64,000 nucleotides of DNA from Plastoroseomonas arctica (GCF_018128965.1 NZ_JAAEDH010000009.1:62001-126000); one strand, 5' to 3'. Positions 8,318-17,219 are shown, numbered from the stretch's first letter. Notes: generated by a model not told the origin, from the sequence alone. Made by a program: numbers and translations.

Positions 8318-9000
8318 ATCCGCGGTTGACTGTCCTCCGCCACGGTCGCGTGACGGTCACCGGATGTCCTACCGCGCTGGGCCTGGGAAACGCCAGCATT
8401 ACGTGCGCGGGCAGGCGAACGACGCCCTTCGCCCTCACCGAGCATCCAGATCTCGAGCTGGCGGCGCGCCCGGAACACGCGGCACTTGGCGGTGCCCACC
8501 GCGCAACCCATCGCCTCGGCCACATCCTCGTAGGACATGCCCTGCAACGACACCATCACAAGCGCGGTGCGCTGGTCGGCGGGCAGGCGCGCCATCTGGC
8601 AGCGCAGCTCGGCAAGGGCCAAGCTATGCTCCTGGCCCGCGGGACGCGCCACGGAGGCCGGCGGCGCCTCGTCGATCTCGATGGTGTCCCGGTTGCGACG
8701 ACGGTCGGACAGGAAGCGGTTCCTTAGGATGCGGAACATCCACGCCTGGAAATTTGTCCCCGGCGTGAAGCTTCCCTGCGCGGACAGCGCATTCGTCACT
8801 GCCGCCTGGACAAGGTCGTCCGCATCTGCGCGGTTGCGCGTCAGCGAAAGCGCCTGGACCCGAAGACGGGGCAGCGCGGCCACCAAGGCATTGTGGAATG
8901 AGAACTCCGGCTCCGTCGCCTGGGCATCGGGTGACCGGGGGAGGATTTCGCTGTCATGTTCCATGCGCGCATAATGCATGGCGGAACGAGAAGGTTGCAT
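8314..9000 (-). CDS. ecfG: EcfG-type ECF sigma factor of the general stress response
   Basis: About 228 aa. Sigma region 2 (ALSLTRNRADADDLVQAA through FQAWMFRILRNRF) is followed by region 4 (LPADQRTALVMVSLQGMSYEDVAEAMGCAVGTAKCRVFRAR). A basic, low-complexity tail of about 40 residues follows region 4, longer than in most EcfG proteins. Divergence from phyR and overlap with nepR identify it as EcfG rather than another ECF group. The start is uncertain: 9000 has a GGGGA stretch upstream; 9060, 8979 and 8964 are also in frame. No clear GGAAC-N16-CGTT autoregulatory promoter was found in the 9061-9124 gap. Confidence 0.92.
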   Translation of the reverse strand: MQPSRSAMHYARMEHDSEILPRSPDAQATEPEFSFHNALVAALPRLRVQALSLTRNRADADDLVQAAVTNALSAQGSFTPGTNFQAWMFRILRNRFLSDRRRNRDTIEIDEAPPASVARPAGQEHSLALAELRCQMARLPADQRTALVMVSLQGMSYEDVAEAMGCAVGTAKCRVFRARRQLEIWMLGEGEGRRSPARARNAGVSQAQRGRTSGDRHATVAEDSQPRM

Positions 9001-9124
9001 CACGGATTCTTGTGTCCCCACGGGTTCTATGTTTTCTGAGCAACGCGTGCAGGCAACCATATAAGCGCCGCGGCGTTGCGGAGAAATCCGTTCAGGCTAA
9101 CGACATCAGCAGACAGGGCTCAGG

Positions 9125-9847
9125 ATGAACGCGGTTTCCCCCAGTGAGTTGCTTCGCGTTCTACCGCAGGCGCGTCGTTTTGCCCGCGCTATCACCGGCG
9201 AGCAACCCTCGGGCGACGCCCTCGTCGCCGAGGCGTTGCGTTCGCCCTTGCCGGAGTTGCCCGCGCGCCTCGCTCTCTATGCCGCCATCGTTCGCGCAGC
9301 GCCCAAGCGCGACCATGCGAAGGATGCGCTCACCAGCCGGCAGCGGCAGTTGCTGCTGCTGATGGCGCTCGAGGATCTCAGCTCCGACGAGGCCGCGCTG
9401 GTGCTTGGCATCGACTCCAACTTGGCCCTGGCCGAAGCCGACGCGGCGCGCGCGACGCTGCGGACCGTGACCGCGACTGACGTGCTGGTCATCGAGGATG
9501 AGCCCATCATCGCGATGGATGTGCAACGCCTGGTCGAGGCCTGCGGCCACCGGGTGGTGGGTGTCGCCGCGAGCGAGGCCGATGCGGTGCGCATCGCCGC
9601 CGCCTCCCCGCCGGGGCTGATCCTCGCCGACATCAACCTCGGGCGCGGCGGCGACGGCAGCGTCGCGGTGTCGCGCATCCTGCAGACCCTGAAGGTCCCG
9701 GTGATCTTCGTGACCGCCTATCCCGAGCGGTTGCTGACCTCCGAAGGCATCGAGCCCGCCTTCATCATCTCCAAGCCGTTCGAGCCGCTGGCACTGGCGA
9801 TTGCCACCTACCAGGCGGTGACCGCGGGCCGCTCGCCGCTGGCCTAA
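9125..9847 (+). CDS. phyR: Anti-anti-sigma response regulator PhyR
   Basis: 240 aa. Residues 1 to about 115 form the sigma-like output domain that mimics EcfG and lacks DNA-binding residues. From about 118 (DVLVIEDEPIIAMD) a receiver domain follows, with phospho-acceptor Asp169 in LADINL, the VTAYPE threonine/switch region and ISKPFEP lysine. Domain order (sigma-like first, receiver second) is diagnostic of PhyR. It is transcribed away from ecfG-nepR-kinase across a short divergent region and followed by a CsbD stress protein. Confidence 0.95.
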   Translation: MNAVSPSELLRVLPQARRFARAITGEQPSGDALVAEALRSPLPELPARLALYAAIVRAAPKRDHAKDALTSRQRQLLLLMALEDLSSDEAALVLGIDSNLALAEADAARATLRTVTATDVLVIEDEPIIAMDVQRLVEACGHRVVGVAASEADAVRIAAASPPGLILADINLGRGGDGSVAVSRILQTLKVPVIFVTAYPERLLTSEGIEPAFIISKPFEPLALAIATYQAVTAGRSPLA

Positions 9848-9919
9848 TCGCGGGCAACCGCGCAGCCGGTCTCGTGTTCTTCGGGCATGGCGCATCTCGC
9901 GCCGGGCAAGGAGAATGCG

Positions 9920-10120
9920 ATGAACTGGGATCAGATCGCCGGCAATTGGAAGCAGATGACCGGCAAGGTGCGTGAACAGTGGGGCAAGCTCACCGACGAC
10001 GACCTGGCGGTCATCGGCGGGCAGCGCGACCAGCTGCTGGGCAAGGTCCAGGAGCGCTACGGCATCACCAAGGAACAGGCGGAAGAGCAGCTCGCCACCT
10101 GGGAATCCGCCAACAAGTGA
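9920..10120 (+). CDS. CsbD family general stress protein
   Basis: 66 aa starting at ATG 9920 with AAGGAG 7 nt upstream. The sequence MNWDQIAGNWKQMTGKVREQWGKLTDDD is the CsbD domain: small, charged, helical, cytoplasmic. CsbD proteins are commonly members of EcfG or sigma-B regulons, and this one lies directly behind phyR. A poor match to an EcfG promoter (GCAAC 9854-9858, 16 nt, TGTT 9875-9878) is present upstream; I would not rely on it. A strong terminator follows the gene. Confidence 0.93.
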   Translation: MNWDQIAGNWKQMTGKVREQWGKLTDDDLAVIGGQRDQLLGKVQERYGITKEQAEEQLATWESANK

Positions 10121-10159
10121 TGGCTTGGCCGGCGCTTCGGCACCGGTGACGAGGAAGGC

Positions 10160-10189
10160 GGGGGCATGGCGACATGCCCCCGTTTTTTT
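10160..10189 (+). terminator. Rho-independent terminator after the csbD-like gene
   Basis: A perfect 9 bp stem, GGGGGCATG (10160-10168) with CATGCCCCC (10173-10181), is closed by a GCGA (GNRA) tetraloop and followed by G and seven T. It ends the phyR/csbD side and sits just before the convergent deaminase gene. Confidence 0.95.
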
Positions 10190-10200
10190 GTCGGCTTCGC

Positions 10201-11526
10201 CTAAGGCGGCGCGCCTACGACCGGATCGAGCTCGCGCCAGTCGGGCGGCACGGCGTCCAGGATGCGGCCTGCGCGCAGCACGGTTCGGTCGCCCTGCGGT
10301 CGCGACAGGAACTCGCTCATGGTCCGGGCGCGCATCAGGACCAGGTCCGCGGCTGCCCCGACTTCGATCAGGCCGGCTTTCTCCAGGCCCATCGCCCGCG
10401 CCGGGGTTGCACCGACCGCGCGCGGCCAGGCGTCGACCGGATGGTCCAGGTGCAGGGTGCGCGTCGATTCGCAATAAACCTCCACCATGTCGTGGTCGCC
10501 ATAGGCGTAGAACGGATCACGGCAATTATCCGACGCCAGCGACACCGGCACGCCGGCGGCTTCGAACTCATGCACCAGCGTGACGCCACGCCAGCGCGGC
10601 GTGCGTCCGGCGCGGCGATCCTGCAGGTACATGTTGCACATCGGCAGCACGATGATGCCGATGCCGGCCTCGGCGCATAGCCGGATGGTCTCGACGGCGA
10701 ACGCCTCGGGCTGAACGGAGAGGGCGCAGCAATGGCCGCACTGGATGCGGCCCTTGAAGCCGCGCCGCAGCGCCGTCAGCGCAATCTCCCGCAAGGCGCG
10801 CGCCCCACTTTCCCCGCTTTCATCCACATGCAGGTCGAGGTCTAGGCCGCGCGCCTCCGCGAGCGCGAAGAAGTTGTCGAGCATGGGCTGGAACTCGGCC
10901 GGCAGCGCCTCGTGCACGCCACCGGTCAGCCGCGTCACCATGCCCAGGGCCGCGCCGGTCCGCGCGACCAGATCCGCGAGCATGGTACCGTCCTCGCCCG
11001 CAAAGCGGTCGAGCGGCGCGATCGAGCTGGCCTGCAACGTGATGCGACCGGCCCAGCGGTCCCGAAGCCGCGCGAACACCCGCCAGGATTGCGGATTGCG
11101 CACGTCGTCGCTTTCGAGATGGGTGCGGATCGCCATCGTCCCGTGGGCATAGGCCGCGCGAAGGCCCCAGTCGAAGCGCGCTTCGATATCGGCCTCGGTC
11201 CAGGCGGCGCGATCCTGGGTCGCGGCGGCGATGGCGCCGGCGAAATCCCCGGTGGGATTGCGCCGACGCGGCCAGATATGGCCCTTGTCCAGATGGGTGT
11301 GGCCATCGACAAAGCCCGGCCAGACCTGGCCGCCATCGAGTCTCACGCCTTCATGCGCCGTGCCCGCCGGCGCGAGCGCGGCAATGCGGCCATCCTCGAT
11401 CCGGATGTCGAGGCGGACGAGTCCATCCTCGTCGCGCGGTCCTTGGACCGGCCCGCAGACGACCACGGGCGCCCTGGCGTCACGCAGCCAGAAGCGCGAC
11501 CCCGCTTGCCTCAACGCCTGCCTCAT
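10201..11526 (-). CDS. Cytosine deaminase-like amidohydrolase
   Basis: 441 aa metal-dependent hydrolase. Metal ligands are visible in HTHLDKGHI (about residue 75), HVDESG (about 235) and GHCCAL (about 268); the late SDNCRDPFYAYGDHDM block is characteristic of the CodA group. CodA hydrolyses cytosine to uracil and ammonia; relatives act on other aminated pyrimidines or triazines. Its ATG overlaps the stop of the ABC permease (ATGA), making it the last gene of an importer operon, so its substrate is probably what the importer brings in. Which pyrimidine or ring compound that is cannot be told from the sequence. Confidence 0.88.
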   Translation of the reverse strand: MRQALRQAGSRFWLRDARAPVVVCGPVQGPRDEDGLVRLDIRIEDGRIAALAPAGTAHEGVRLDGGQVWPGFVDGHTHLDKGHIWPRRRNPTGDFAGAIAAATQDRAAWTEADIEARFDWGLRAAYAHGTMAIRTHLESDDVRNPQSWRVFARLRDRWAGRITLQASSIAPLDRFAGEDGTMLADLVARTGAALGMVTRLTGGVHEALPAEFQPMLDNFFALAEARGLDLDLHVDESGESGARALREIALTALRRGFKGRIQCGHCCALSVQPEAFAVETIRLCAEAGIGIIVLPMCNMYLQDRRAGRTPRWRGVTLVHEFEAAGVPVSLASDNCRDPFYAYGDHDMVEVYCESTRTLHLDHPVDAWPRAVGATPARAMGLEKAGLIEVGAAADLVLMRARTMSEFLSRPQGDRTVLRAGRILDAVPPDWRELDPVVGAPP

Positions 11527-12386
11527 CGCCGCCTCTCGACAGCACTTTCATGCCAGCGCCGCAGCAGCAGGTGCGAGACCAGCGACAGCGCCACGAAGAT
11601 CACGATCCCGGTCCCCGACACCAGCACCAGGGCGGCGAACATGCGCGGGATCTGCAGCTGGTACCCCGCCTCCAGGATCCGGTAGGCGAGGCCCGAGGCG
11701 GTGCCGCCCGTGCCGGCCACGAATTCAGCGACGATGGCGCCGATCAGCGCCAAGCCGCCGGAAATGCGCAGCCCGGCCAGGAAATATGGCATCGCCGTCG
11801 GCAGCCGCAGTCGCCACAGCACCTGCCAGCGATTGGCGCGATACAGCCGGAACAGGTCCTCGAGGTTGCGGTCGCAGGAATTGAGCCCGAGCGTGGTGTT
11901 CGACAGCACCGGGAAAAACGCCACGATCCAGGCGCAGATCAGCAGCGCCACCCGGATGTCGTCCACCCAGATGATGATGAGCGGCGCGATGGCGACGATC
12001 GGCGTCACCTGCAAAATCACGGCGTAGGGGTAGAGCGACAGCTCGATCACCCGCGACTGCGCGAACAGCACCGCGAGCACGAGCCCCAGCACCGCGGCCA
12101 TGACCAGCGCGGCGAAGGTGATCTGCAGCGTCACCCACAGCGAGACCGCGAGCGACGCCCAATCGGCTGCCAGCGCGCGACCGATCGCGAGCGGGCCGGG
12201 CAGGATGTAGGGAGGGATCTCGCGCACCCGCACCAGCACTTCCCAGGCGCCGAGAAAGATAAGGCCCAGGATCGCGGGGGCCAGGATGCGCAGCCACATC
12301 GAGGGCGTGAGGCCCAGGACCGCGCGCTCCGTCGGCTCCGCCAGCGCGGCCGCCTCGGCCTTCTCGGATGCGGAAATCTGGCTCAT
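11523..12386 (-). CDS. ABC transporter permease (SsuC/ThiX-like)
   Basis: 287 aa with a cytoplasmic N-terminus and about six transmembrane helices; the EAA loop is FRLYRANRWQVLWRLRLPTAMPYFLAGLRIS. It belongs to the nitrate/sulfonate/taurine/pyrimidine-precursor permease family. ATG 12386 was chosen because it overlaps the TGA of the ATPase gene by 4 nt; earlier in-frame ATGs fall inside that gene. It forms the membrane channel of the importer whose other parts are encoded immediately upstream. Confidence 0.92.
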   Translation of the reverse strand: MSQISASEKAEAAALAEPTERAVLGLTPSMWLRILAPAILGLIFLGAWEVLVRVREIPPYILPGPLAIGRALAADWASLAVSLWVTLQITFAALVMAAVLGLVLAVLFAQSRVIELSLYPYAVILQVTPIVAIAPLIIIWVDDIRVALLICAWIVAFFPVLSNTTLGLNSCDRNLEDLFRLYRANRWQVLWRLRLPTAMPYFLAGLRISGGLALIGAIVAEFVAGTGGTASGLAYRILEAGYQLQIPRMFAALVLVSGTGIVIFVALSLVSHLLLRRWHESAVERRR

Positions 12387-13156
12387 GCGGCCATTGCCTC
12401 GCCCAGCCGCTCGGACACCGCGCGGCAGTGCCCGGCGTACTCGGCCGAGGTGCGATAGATCTCCCCGCGGGGATAGCCGGCATTGACCGCAATCTCGGCC
12501 GCGACGCGCCCGGGGCGCGCGGCCATGACGATGATGCGCTGCGCCAGGTAGACGCTCTCGAAAGTGGAATGCGTGACGAAGATGGCGGTGAACCGCTCGC
12601 GCTCCCACAGCGCCAGCAGGTCGTTGTTCAGGCGGTGGCGCGTGATCTCGTCGAGTGCGGCGAAGGGCTCGTCCATCAGCAGCAGCCGTGGCCTGGTGAC
12701 CAGCGCGCGGGCGATGGAGACGCGCATCTTCATCCCCCCCGACAGAGCCCGCGGGAAGGCGCGTTCGAAGCCGGCCAGGCCGACATTGCCCAGCGCCTGG
12801 GCCGCGCGCGCCTCGGCTTCGCGCGTCGCGACGCCAGCGAGTGAAAGCGGCAGCGCCACATTGGCAAGCGCGCTGGCCCAAGGCATCAGGGTCGGTTCCT
12901 GGAACACGAAGCCGATGTCGCGCGCGGGCTCGCCGCGCGCATCATGCCCGCTGCGCGGCCATCCGATGGTTCCGGCGGTCGCGGTGTCGAGGCCGGCGAT
13001 CATGCGCAGCAGGGTCGACTTGCCGCAGCCCGAAGGGCCCAGAAGTGCGAGGAATTCCCCCTCCGCGATGGTCAAGTCGACACCCTGGACCGCCACCGTC
13101 CCGGTCGCGTAGCGCTTGCCGACCCCGCGGAGCGCGACCAGCGCCGACCCGCTCAA
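12383..13156 (-). CDS. ABC transporter ATP-binding protein (SsuB/ThiZ-like)
   Basis: 257 aa. Walker A is GPSGCGKST (about residue 40), the Q-loop is FVFQEPTLMPW, the signature is ALSGGMKMRVSIARAL (GGMKMR in place of the more usual GGQRQR, common in this nitrate/taurine branch), Walker B is LLLMDEPFAALDE and the switch His is in VTHSTFESVYL. It energises uptake together with the permease downstream. Both ends overlap neighbouring genes by 4 nt. Confidence 0.93.
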   Translation of the reverse strand: MSGSALVALRGVGKRYATGTVAVQGVDLTIAEGEFLALLGPSGCGKSTLLRMIAGLDTATAGTIGWPRSGHDARGEPARDIGFVFQEPTLMPWASALANVALPLSLAGVATREAEARAAQALGNVGLAGFERAFPRALSGGMKMRVSIARALVTRPRLLLMDEPFAALDEITRHRLNNDLLALWERERFTAIFVTHSTFESVYLAQRIIVMAARPGRVAAEIAVNAGYPRGEIYRTSAEYAGHCRAVSERLGEAMAA

Positions 13157-14172
13157 GCGAGGCCGACGCGCTGGTTGACGAAGCGCGTCGTGTAGCCGCG
13201 CCGGATGTCGAGCGCCGGCGGATAGAGACCCGCACGCGACATGCCATTGTAGAAGCTGGCCCAGCGCGCATCCGTCATTGCGCCGATGCCGAGCGTGTCG
13301 GCGTCGCCGCTCTTGATGATGCCCCGCTCGTTCATCATGCGTGCCGCATAGGCGATGCGCGCATCGTCCATCTCGGGATTGTCGGCCTTGATGCGCGCAT
13401 TCGCGGCCGCGACGTCCTGCCCTGCGATGTACTGCGCCCAGCCTTCGATGGTGGCGTTGACGAAGCGCTGCACGAGATCCGCCTTCTCGTTGACCATGCG
13501 CTGGGAGACGTCGATCGTCTGCTGGTAGTTCTCGTACCCCGCATCGGCGAGCAGAAAGACGCGCGGCCGCGCCCCGGCCTGCTGCGCGGCGAAGGGCTCG
13601 GAGGTCACAAAACCCTGCTGGATCGCGTTCCGGTCGGCCATGAACGGCCCGAGGTTGAAGGTGTAGGGGCGGATCTGCTCATCGGTGAAGCCGAAGCGCG
13701 TGCGCAGGAAGGGCCAGTAGGTCACCCGGCCGCCGGCGCCGATCAGCATCGGCTTGCCGCGCATATCCTCGAAGCTGTTGATGCCGTTGCCCTCATGGGT
13801 CATCAGCACCTGCGGGTCCTTCTGCATCGTCGCGGCGACGGTGAGGAAGGGCAGGTTCTCGCGCACGTAGTTCAGCGCCTGGAAACCGTTGGACATGATG
13901 AAGTCCACGCGCCCCGCGAGCAGCAGCTGCACCGGGTTCTGCTGCGGGCCGCCCATGCGCAGATCGCACTCGATGCCGTGGCGGCGGTAGATGCCGGCGG
14001 TGACCGCCTGATAGTGCCCGCCATGCTCGGCCTGGGCGCGCCAATTGGTCTGGAAGCTCACCCGGTCCAGCGATTGCGCGACCGGCACGCGCGTGCCGGG
14101 CACCGCCGCAAGGGCGACGCCGACGCCGCCACCGAGCAGCGCGCGTCGTTGGATCCTGTAGCGTGTGCGCAT
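13153..14172 (-). CDS. ABC transporter substrate-binding protein, NMT1/THI5-like
   Basis: 339 aa, periplasmic. An Arg-rich start (MRTRYRIQRRALLGGG) and hydrophobic stretch ending near Ala-Gln form a signal peptide, possibly Tat type. The mature protein begins VSFQTNWRAQAEHGGHYQAVTAGIY, typical of the NMT1/THI5 fold that includes ThiY (formylaminopyrimidine) and related binders of pyrimidines. It is the first gene of the coupled SBP-ATPase-permease-deaminase set. The start at 14172 is preferred over an upstream Met because the Arg-rich signal follows directly. Confidence 0.9.
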   Translation of the reverse strand: MRTRYRIQRRALLGGGVGVALAAVPGTRVPVAQSLDRVSFQTNWRAQAEHGGHYQAVTAGIYRRHGIECDLRMGGPQQNPVQLLLAGRVDFIMSNGFQALNYVRENLPFLTVAATMQKDPQVLMTHEGNGINSFEDMRGKPMLIGAGGRVTYWPFLRTRFGFTDEQIRPYTFNLGPFMADRNAIQQGFVTSEPFAAQQAGARPRVFLLADAGYENYQQTIDVSQRMVNEKADLVQRFVNATIEGWAQYIAGQDVAAANARIKADNPEMDDARIAYAARMMNERGIIKSGDADTLGIGAMTDARWASFYNGMSRAGLYPPALDIRRGYTTRFVNQRVGLA

Positions 14173-14243
14173 CGCGTTCCCCGTCCCGCTGGTCGACCGA
14201 CGTGCACATCCTGGCACGACCCGCAGGGCCGGCCCAACCATGT

Positions 14244-15047
14244 TCATGCTCGCTGGCGTCGCGCGCGCCACAGCAGCGCCAGGGCCAGGCCGATTGCGAG
14301 GAACGAGACCAGCGTGCTCGCCGTGCCGAGTGCGTAAAGGACGGGCGTCGTCACCGTCGTCGTCATGCCGAGAATTTCCAGCGGAAGCGTGTTGTCGGTG
14401 CCCGCGGTCAGCATCGTGCGGGCGAATTCGTCGAAGGACAAAGTGAAGCCGAACAGCGCGATGCCGATGACGCTGGGGGCCACGATCGGCAGCACCACAT
14501 GGGCGAAGCTCTGCCACGATGTCGCGCCGAGGTCGCGCGCCGCTTCCTCCCAAGCGCCGTCGAAGCGGTTGAACACAGCGAGCATGATCAGCAGGCCAAA
14601 CGGCAGCGTCCAGGTGAGCTGCGCCCCCAGTGCGGAGCCCCACCAATGCGTGTCGATCTCCGCCTGGTTGAAGGCGAGCCCGATGCCGAGCCCGACCAGG
14701 ATCGAGGGCAAGATCAGGCTCGTGATGGTGAGGTAAAACAGCGCTGCCGAGCCCACGAAGCGACGCCGGAACGCCATTCCCGCCGCCAGCGAGATCACCA
14801 CCGTCGCCAACGTCACCATGGCGGCGAGTGCGAGGGAGCGCGTGATCGAGGCGCCGAAATCGCCCACCGCCTGGCGCTCGAACAGCCGCCGGAACCAATG
14901 CAGCGACACGCCGTTCATCGGGAAGGTCAGCCCGCCATCCGGCCCCTGGAAGGACAGCACCACGATGGTGAGCGTCGGCCCGTAGAGGAACAGCACGAAG
15001 GCCACGAACAGCGCCGTCAGCAACCCTCGCCCCAGACGCCCCGGCAT
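14244..15047 (-). CDS. Spermidine/putrescine-type ABC permease (PotC-like)
   Basis: 267 aa, about six helices, with an EAA loop at EEAARDLGATSWQSFAHVVLPIVAPSVI. It belongs to the polyamine/thiamine/iron permease family; in PotABCD it pairs with the PotB-like protein, starting 3 nt after that gene. The TLSFDEFARTMLTAG segment is a typical PotC region. Substrate is inferred only as polyamine-like. About 70 nt separate it from the THI5-like importer downstream, so the two importers may share a transcript. Confidence 0.9.
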   Translation of the reverse strand: MPGRLGRGLLTALFVAFVLFLYGPTLTIVVLSFQGPDGGLTFPMNGVSLHWFRRLFERQAVGDFGASITRSLALAAMVTLATVVISLAAGMAFRRRFVGSAALFYLTITSLILPSILVGLGIGLAFNQAEIDTHWWGSALGAQLTWTLPFGLLIMLAVFNRFDGAWEEAARDLGATSWQSFAHVVLPIVAPSVIGIALFGFTLSFDEFARTMLTAGTDNTLPLEILGMTTTVTTPVLYALGTASTLVSFLAIGLALALLWRARRQRA

Positions 15048-15050
15048 CGC

Positions 15051-15887
15051 CTACAGCTCCTTCCGGATATCGACGATGCGCAGGATGGCGGCCACCATCA
15101 TCAGCACCACGATCAGCAGCACCACCGCATTGGCGGCCGCGGCGGGGTATTGCAGCAGCGAGATCTGGTTGCTGATCATGAGCCCGACCGAGGCGGACTG
15201 CCCGCCGCTCATCAGCCGCACGGTGACGAAATCGCCCATCACCAGCACGATGACGAAAATGCTGCCGATGGCGATCCCCGGCTTGCACAGCGGCAGGATC
15301 ACGAACCACAACACGCGCCAGAATCCGGCCCCCGCATCGACCGCGGCCTCGATCAGGCGGCGGTCCACGCGCATCATGGTGTTGAAGATCGGCACCACCA
15401 TGAACAGCGTGTAGAGGTGCACGAAGGCCAGCACGACGGCGAATTCCGAGAAGAGCAGGAACTCCAGCGGCTGGTCGGTGATGCCCGCGCCCTGCAGCGC
15501 GCGATTGGCGAGCCCGTTGCGCCCGAGGAAGGGCACCCAGGCGATCATGCGGATCAGGTTCGAGGTCCAGAACGGGATGGTGCAGAGCAGGAACAGCACC
15601 GTCCGCTTGCCGGTCCCTTCCACCACGAAGGCCAGGTAGTAGGCCACCCAGAATCCCACCAGCAGGGTGATGGCCCAGGTTATGCCGGCGAAGAAGAAGG
15701 TCTTGCCGTAGGTGCGCCAGGTCACCATCGACCCGAACACCTCAACGTAGTTCGTGGTGACGAAATCGGGGATGAGTCGGAAGCTGTCGTAATCGTAGAA
15801 GCTCACCGCCACGAGCATGGCGAGCGGCACCAGCAGGAAGGCCGCGAGCACCAGCGCAAGCGGGGCCGCAAGGAACCAGGCGCGCAT
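15051..15887 (-). CDS. Spermidine/putrescine-type ABC permease (PotB-like)
   Basis: 278 aa with an N-terminal helix, a periplasmic segment containing YDYDSFRLIPDFVTTNYVEVF, and an EAA loop EAAVDAGAGFWRVLWFVILPLCKPGI. ATG 15887 is preceded by GGGGAGAG, which decides the start. It forms the channel with the PotC-like protein encoded directly downstream. Confidence 0.9.
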   Translation of the reverse strand: MRAWFLAAPLALVLAAFLLVPLAMLVAVSFYDYDSFRLIPDFVTTNYVEVFGSMVTWRTYGKTFFFAGITWAITLLVGFWVAYYLAFVVEGTGKRTVLFLLCTIPFWTSNLIRMIAWVPFLGRNGLANRALQGAGITDQPLEFLLFSEFAVVLAFVHLYTLFMVVPIFNTMMRVDRRLIEAAVDAGAGFWRVLWFVILPLCKPGIAIGSIFVIVLVMGDFVTVRLMSGGQSASVGLMISNQISLLQYPAAAANAVVLLIVVLMMVAAILRIVDIRKEL

Positions 15888-15941
15888 CAACTCTCCCCGC
15901 CGCGAGCCGGCGCGCTCGTCACGCGCCGGCCGTAGCCCCAA

Positions 15942-17219
15942 TCACGCCGCGATGAACTCGTTCCATTTCTGGACCATGTAGCGTTCCTCGTTCATCACCG
16001 AGTTCCAGCACGAGACGCGGCCCATGCGTTCGGTGAAAGACCCGCCGTCGCGCACCGTGCCCGCGCGCTCCATCACGCGCCCGTCGGGGGCGAGGATGTC
16101 GGCGGCGGCCGGCTTGCCCTCCATCCAGAAATCCCATTCCGGGGCGCTCATCTGGGTGCGCGCCGTCTCCAGCACCGCCGAGTAGTAACCCTGGCGGTTG
16201 AGGTAGGCGCCGACCCACCCGGACAGGTACCAGTTGAGGTATTCATAGGCCGCGTCGAGCTGCAGCCCGCTGACGTGCCGGGCGATGCCGAGCCCGCCGC
16301 CCCAGGCGCGGTAGCCTTCCTCCAGCGGCTGGTACACGCAGGCGATCCCGCGCGAGCGCACCGCGGCGACGGCCGGCGACCACATGGACTGGATGATGAC
16401 CTCGCCCGAGGCCATCAGGTTCACGCTCTCGTCGAAGGTCTTCCAGAAGGCGCGGAAATGCCCCTGGCGCTTGAGGTCGATGAGGAAGGCGGTGGTGCGG
16501 TCGATCTCCGCCCGGGTCATGTTGCCCTTGTCGATGTAGCGCAGCTGGCCCGCGCTCTCCATCACCATCGCCGCGTCCATGATGCCGATGTTCGGCACGT
16601 TCACGATCGAGGCCTTGCCGCGGAAGGCGGGGTCGACGAGGTCCTTCCAGTTGCGGATGGGGCGGCTGATCAGGTCCGGGCGGATGCCCAGCGTATCCGC
16701 GTTGTAGATGGTCGGGATGAGCGTCATCCACTCGGTCTGCGTCGGCTCGAAGGCGGTCGCGAGCCGGTTCGCGACGAAGCCCACCGTATGCGGCGCGGTG
16801 CCCTGGGCAACCTGGCTGGTGGGCGTCAGGCGACCCGAGGTGAAGATCGGCACGATCTTGTCGGCATTGGTGATGCGGCGCTTCTCGATCGCCTGCATGG
16901 TGCCGACCGGATAGGTCTTCTTTGTCGTCATGTATTCGACATCGGCGATGTCGAAGGTGCGCGACTGCGTCGCGATGCGCTGCGCCAGCGCGTCGGTGTC
17001 CATCACGGTGAGCTGCAGGGTGATACCGGTGTCGCGCTTGCACTGCTCGGCGATGGCGTTGAGGCCCGAGACGCCGGTGCCGACCTGGCGCAGCGTGATG
17101 TCGCGGATATTCTGCGCCCAGATGGTGGGGAAGCCGGTGATGGTCCCCGATCCCACGGCAGCGCCGGCCAGGGCCAGCGCGCCGCGCCGGCCGAGCGTCA
17201 TTTTTGTCTTGTCAGTCAT
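15942..17219 (-). CDS. Polyamine-type ABC substrate-binding protein (PotD/PotF-like)
   Basis: 425 aa. The N-terminus (MTLGRRGALALAGAAVGSGTI) looks like a Tat signal peptide with a GRRG core. The mature part contains DIADVEYMTTKK, the hinge around NADTLGIRPDLI, NWKDLVDPAFRGKASIVN and the C-terminal YLNWYLSGWVGAYLNRQGYY, all in keeping with the extracellular solute-binding family 1/8. The second of two close ATGs (17219) is chosen because AAGGAG sits 8 nt before it; it is only about 2 nt from the first. It feeds the PotBC-like channel. Confidence 0.9.
   Translation of the reverse strand: MTDKTKMTLGRRGALALAGAAVGSGTITGFPTIWAQNIRDITLRQVGTGVSGLNAIAEQCKRDTGITLQLTVMDTDALAQRIATQSRTFDIADVEYMTTKKTYPVGTMQAIEKRRITNADKIVPIFTSGRLTPTSQVAQGTAPHTVGFVANRLATAFEPTQTEWMTLIPTIYNADTLGIRPDLISRPIRNWKDLVDPAFRGKASIVNVPNIGIMDAAMVMESAGQLRYIDKGNMTRAEIDRTTAFLIDLKRQGHFRAFWKTFDESVNLMASGEVIIQSMWSPAVAAVRSRGIACVYQPLEEGYRAWGGGLGIARHVSGLQLDAAYEYLNWYLSGWVGAYLNRQGYYSAVLETARTQMSAPEWDFWMEGKPAAADILAPDGRVMERAGTVRDGGSFTERMGRVSCWNSVMNEERYMVQKWNEFIAA

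Noticed and set aside
8962-9060. GGAAC at 8983-8987 as an EcfG promoter for phyR
   Set aside because: No CGTT or GTT at the right distance and it lies inside the probable ecfG coding region.
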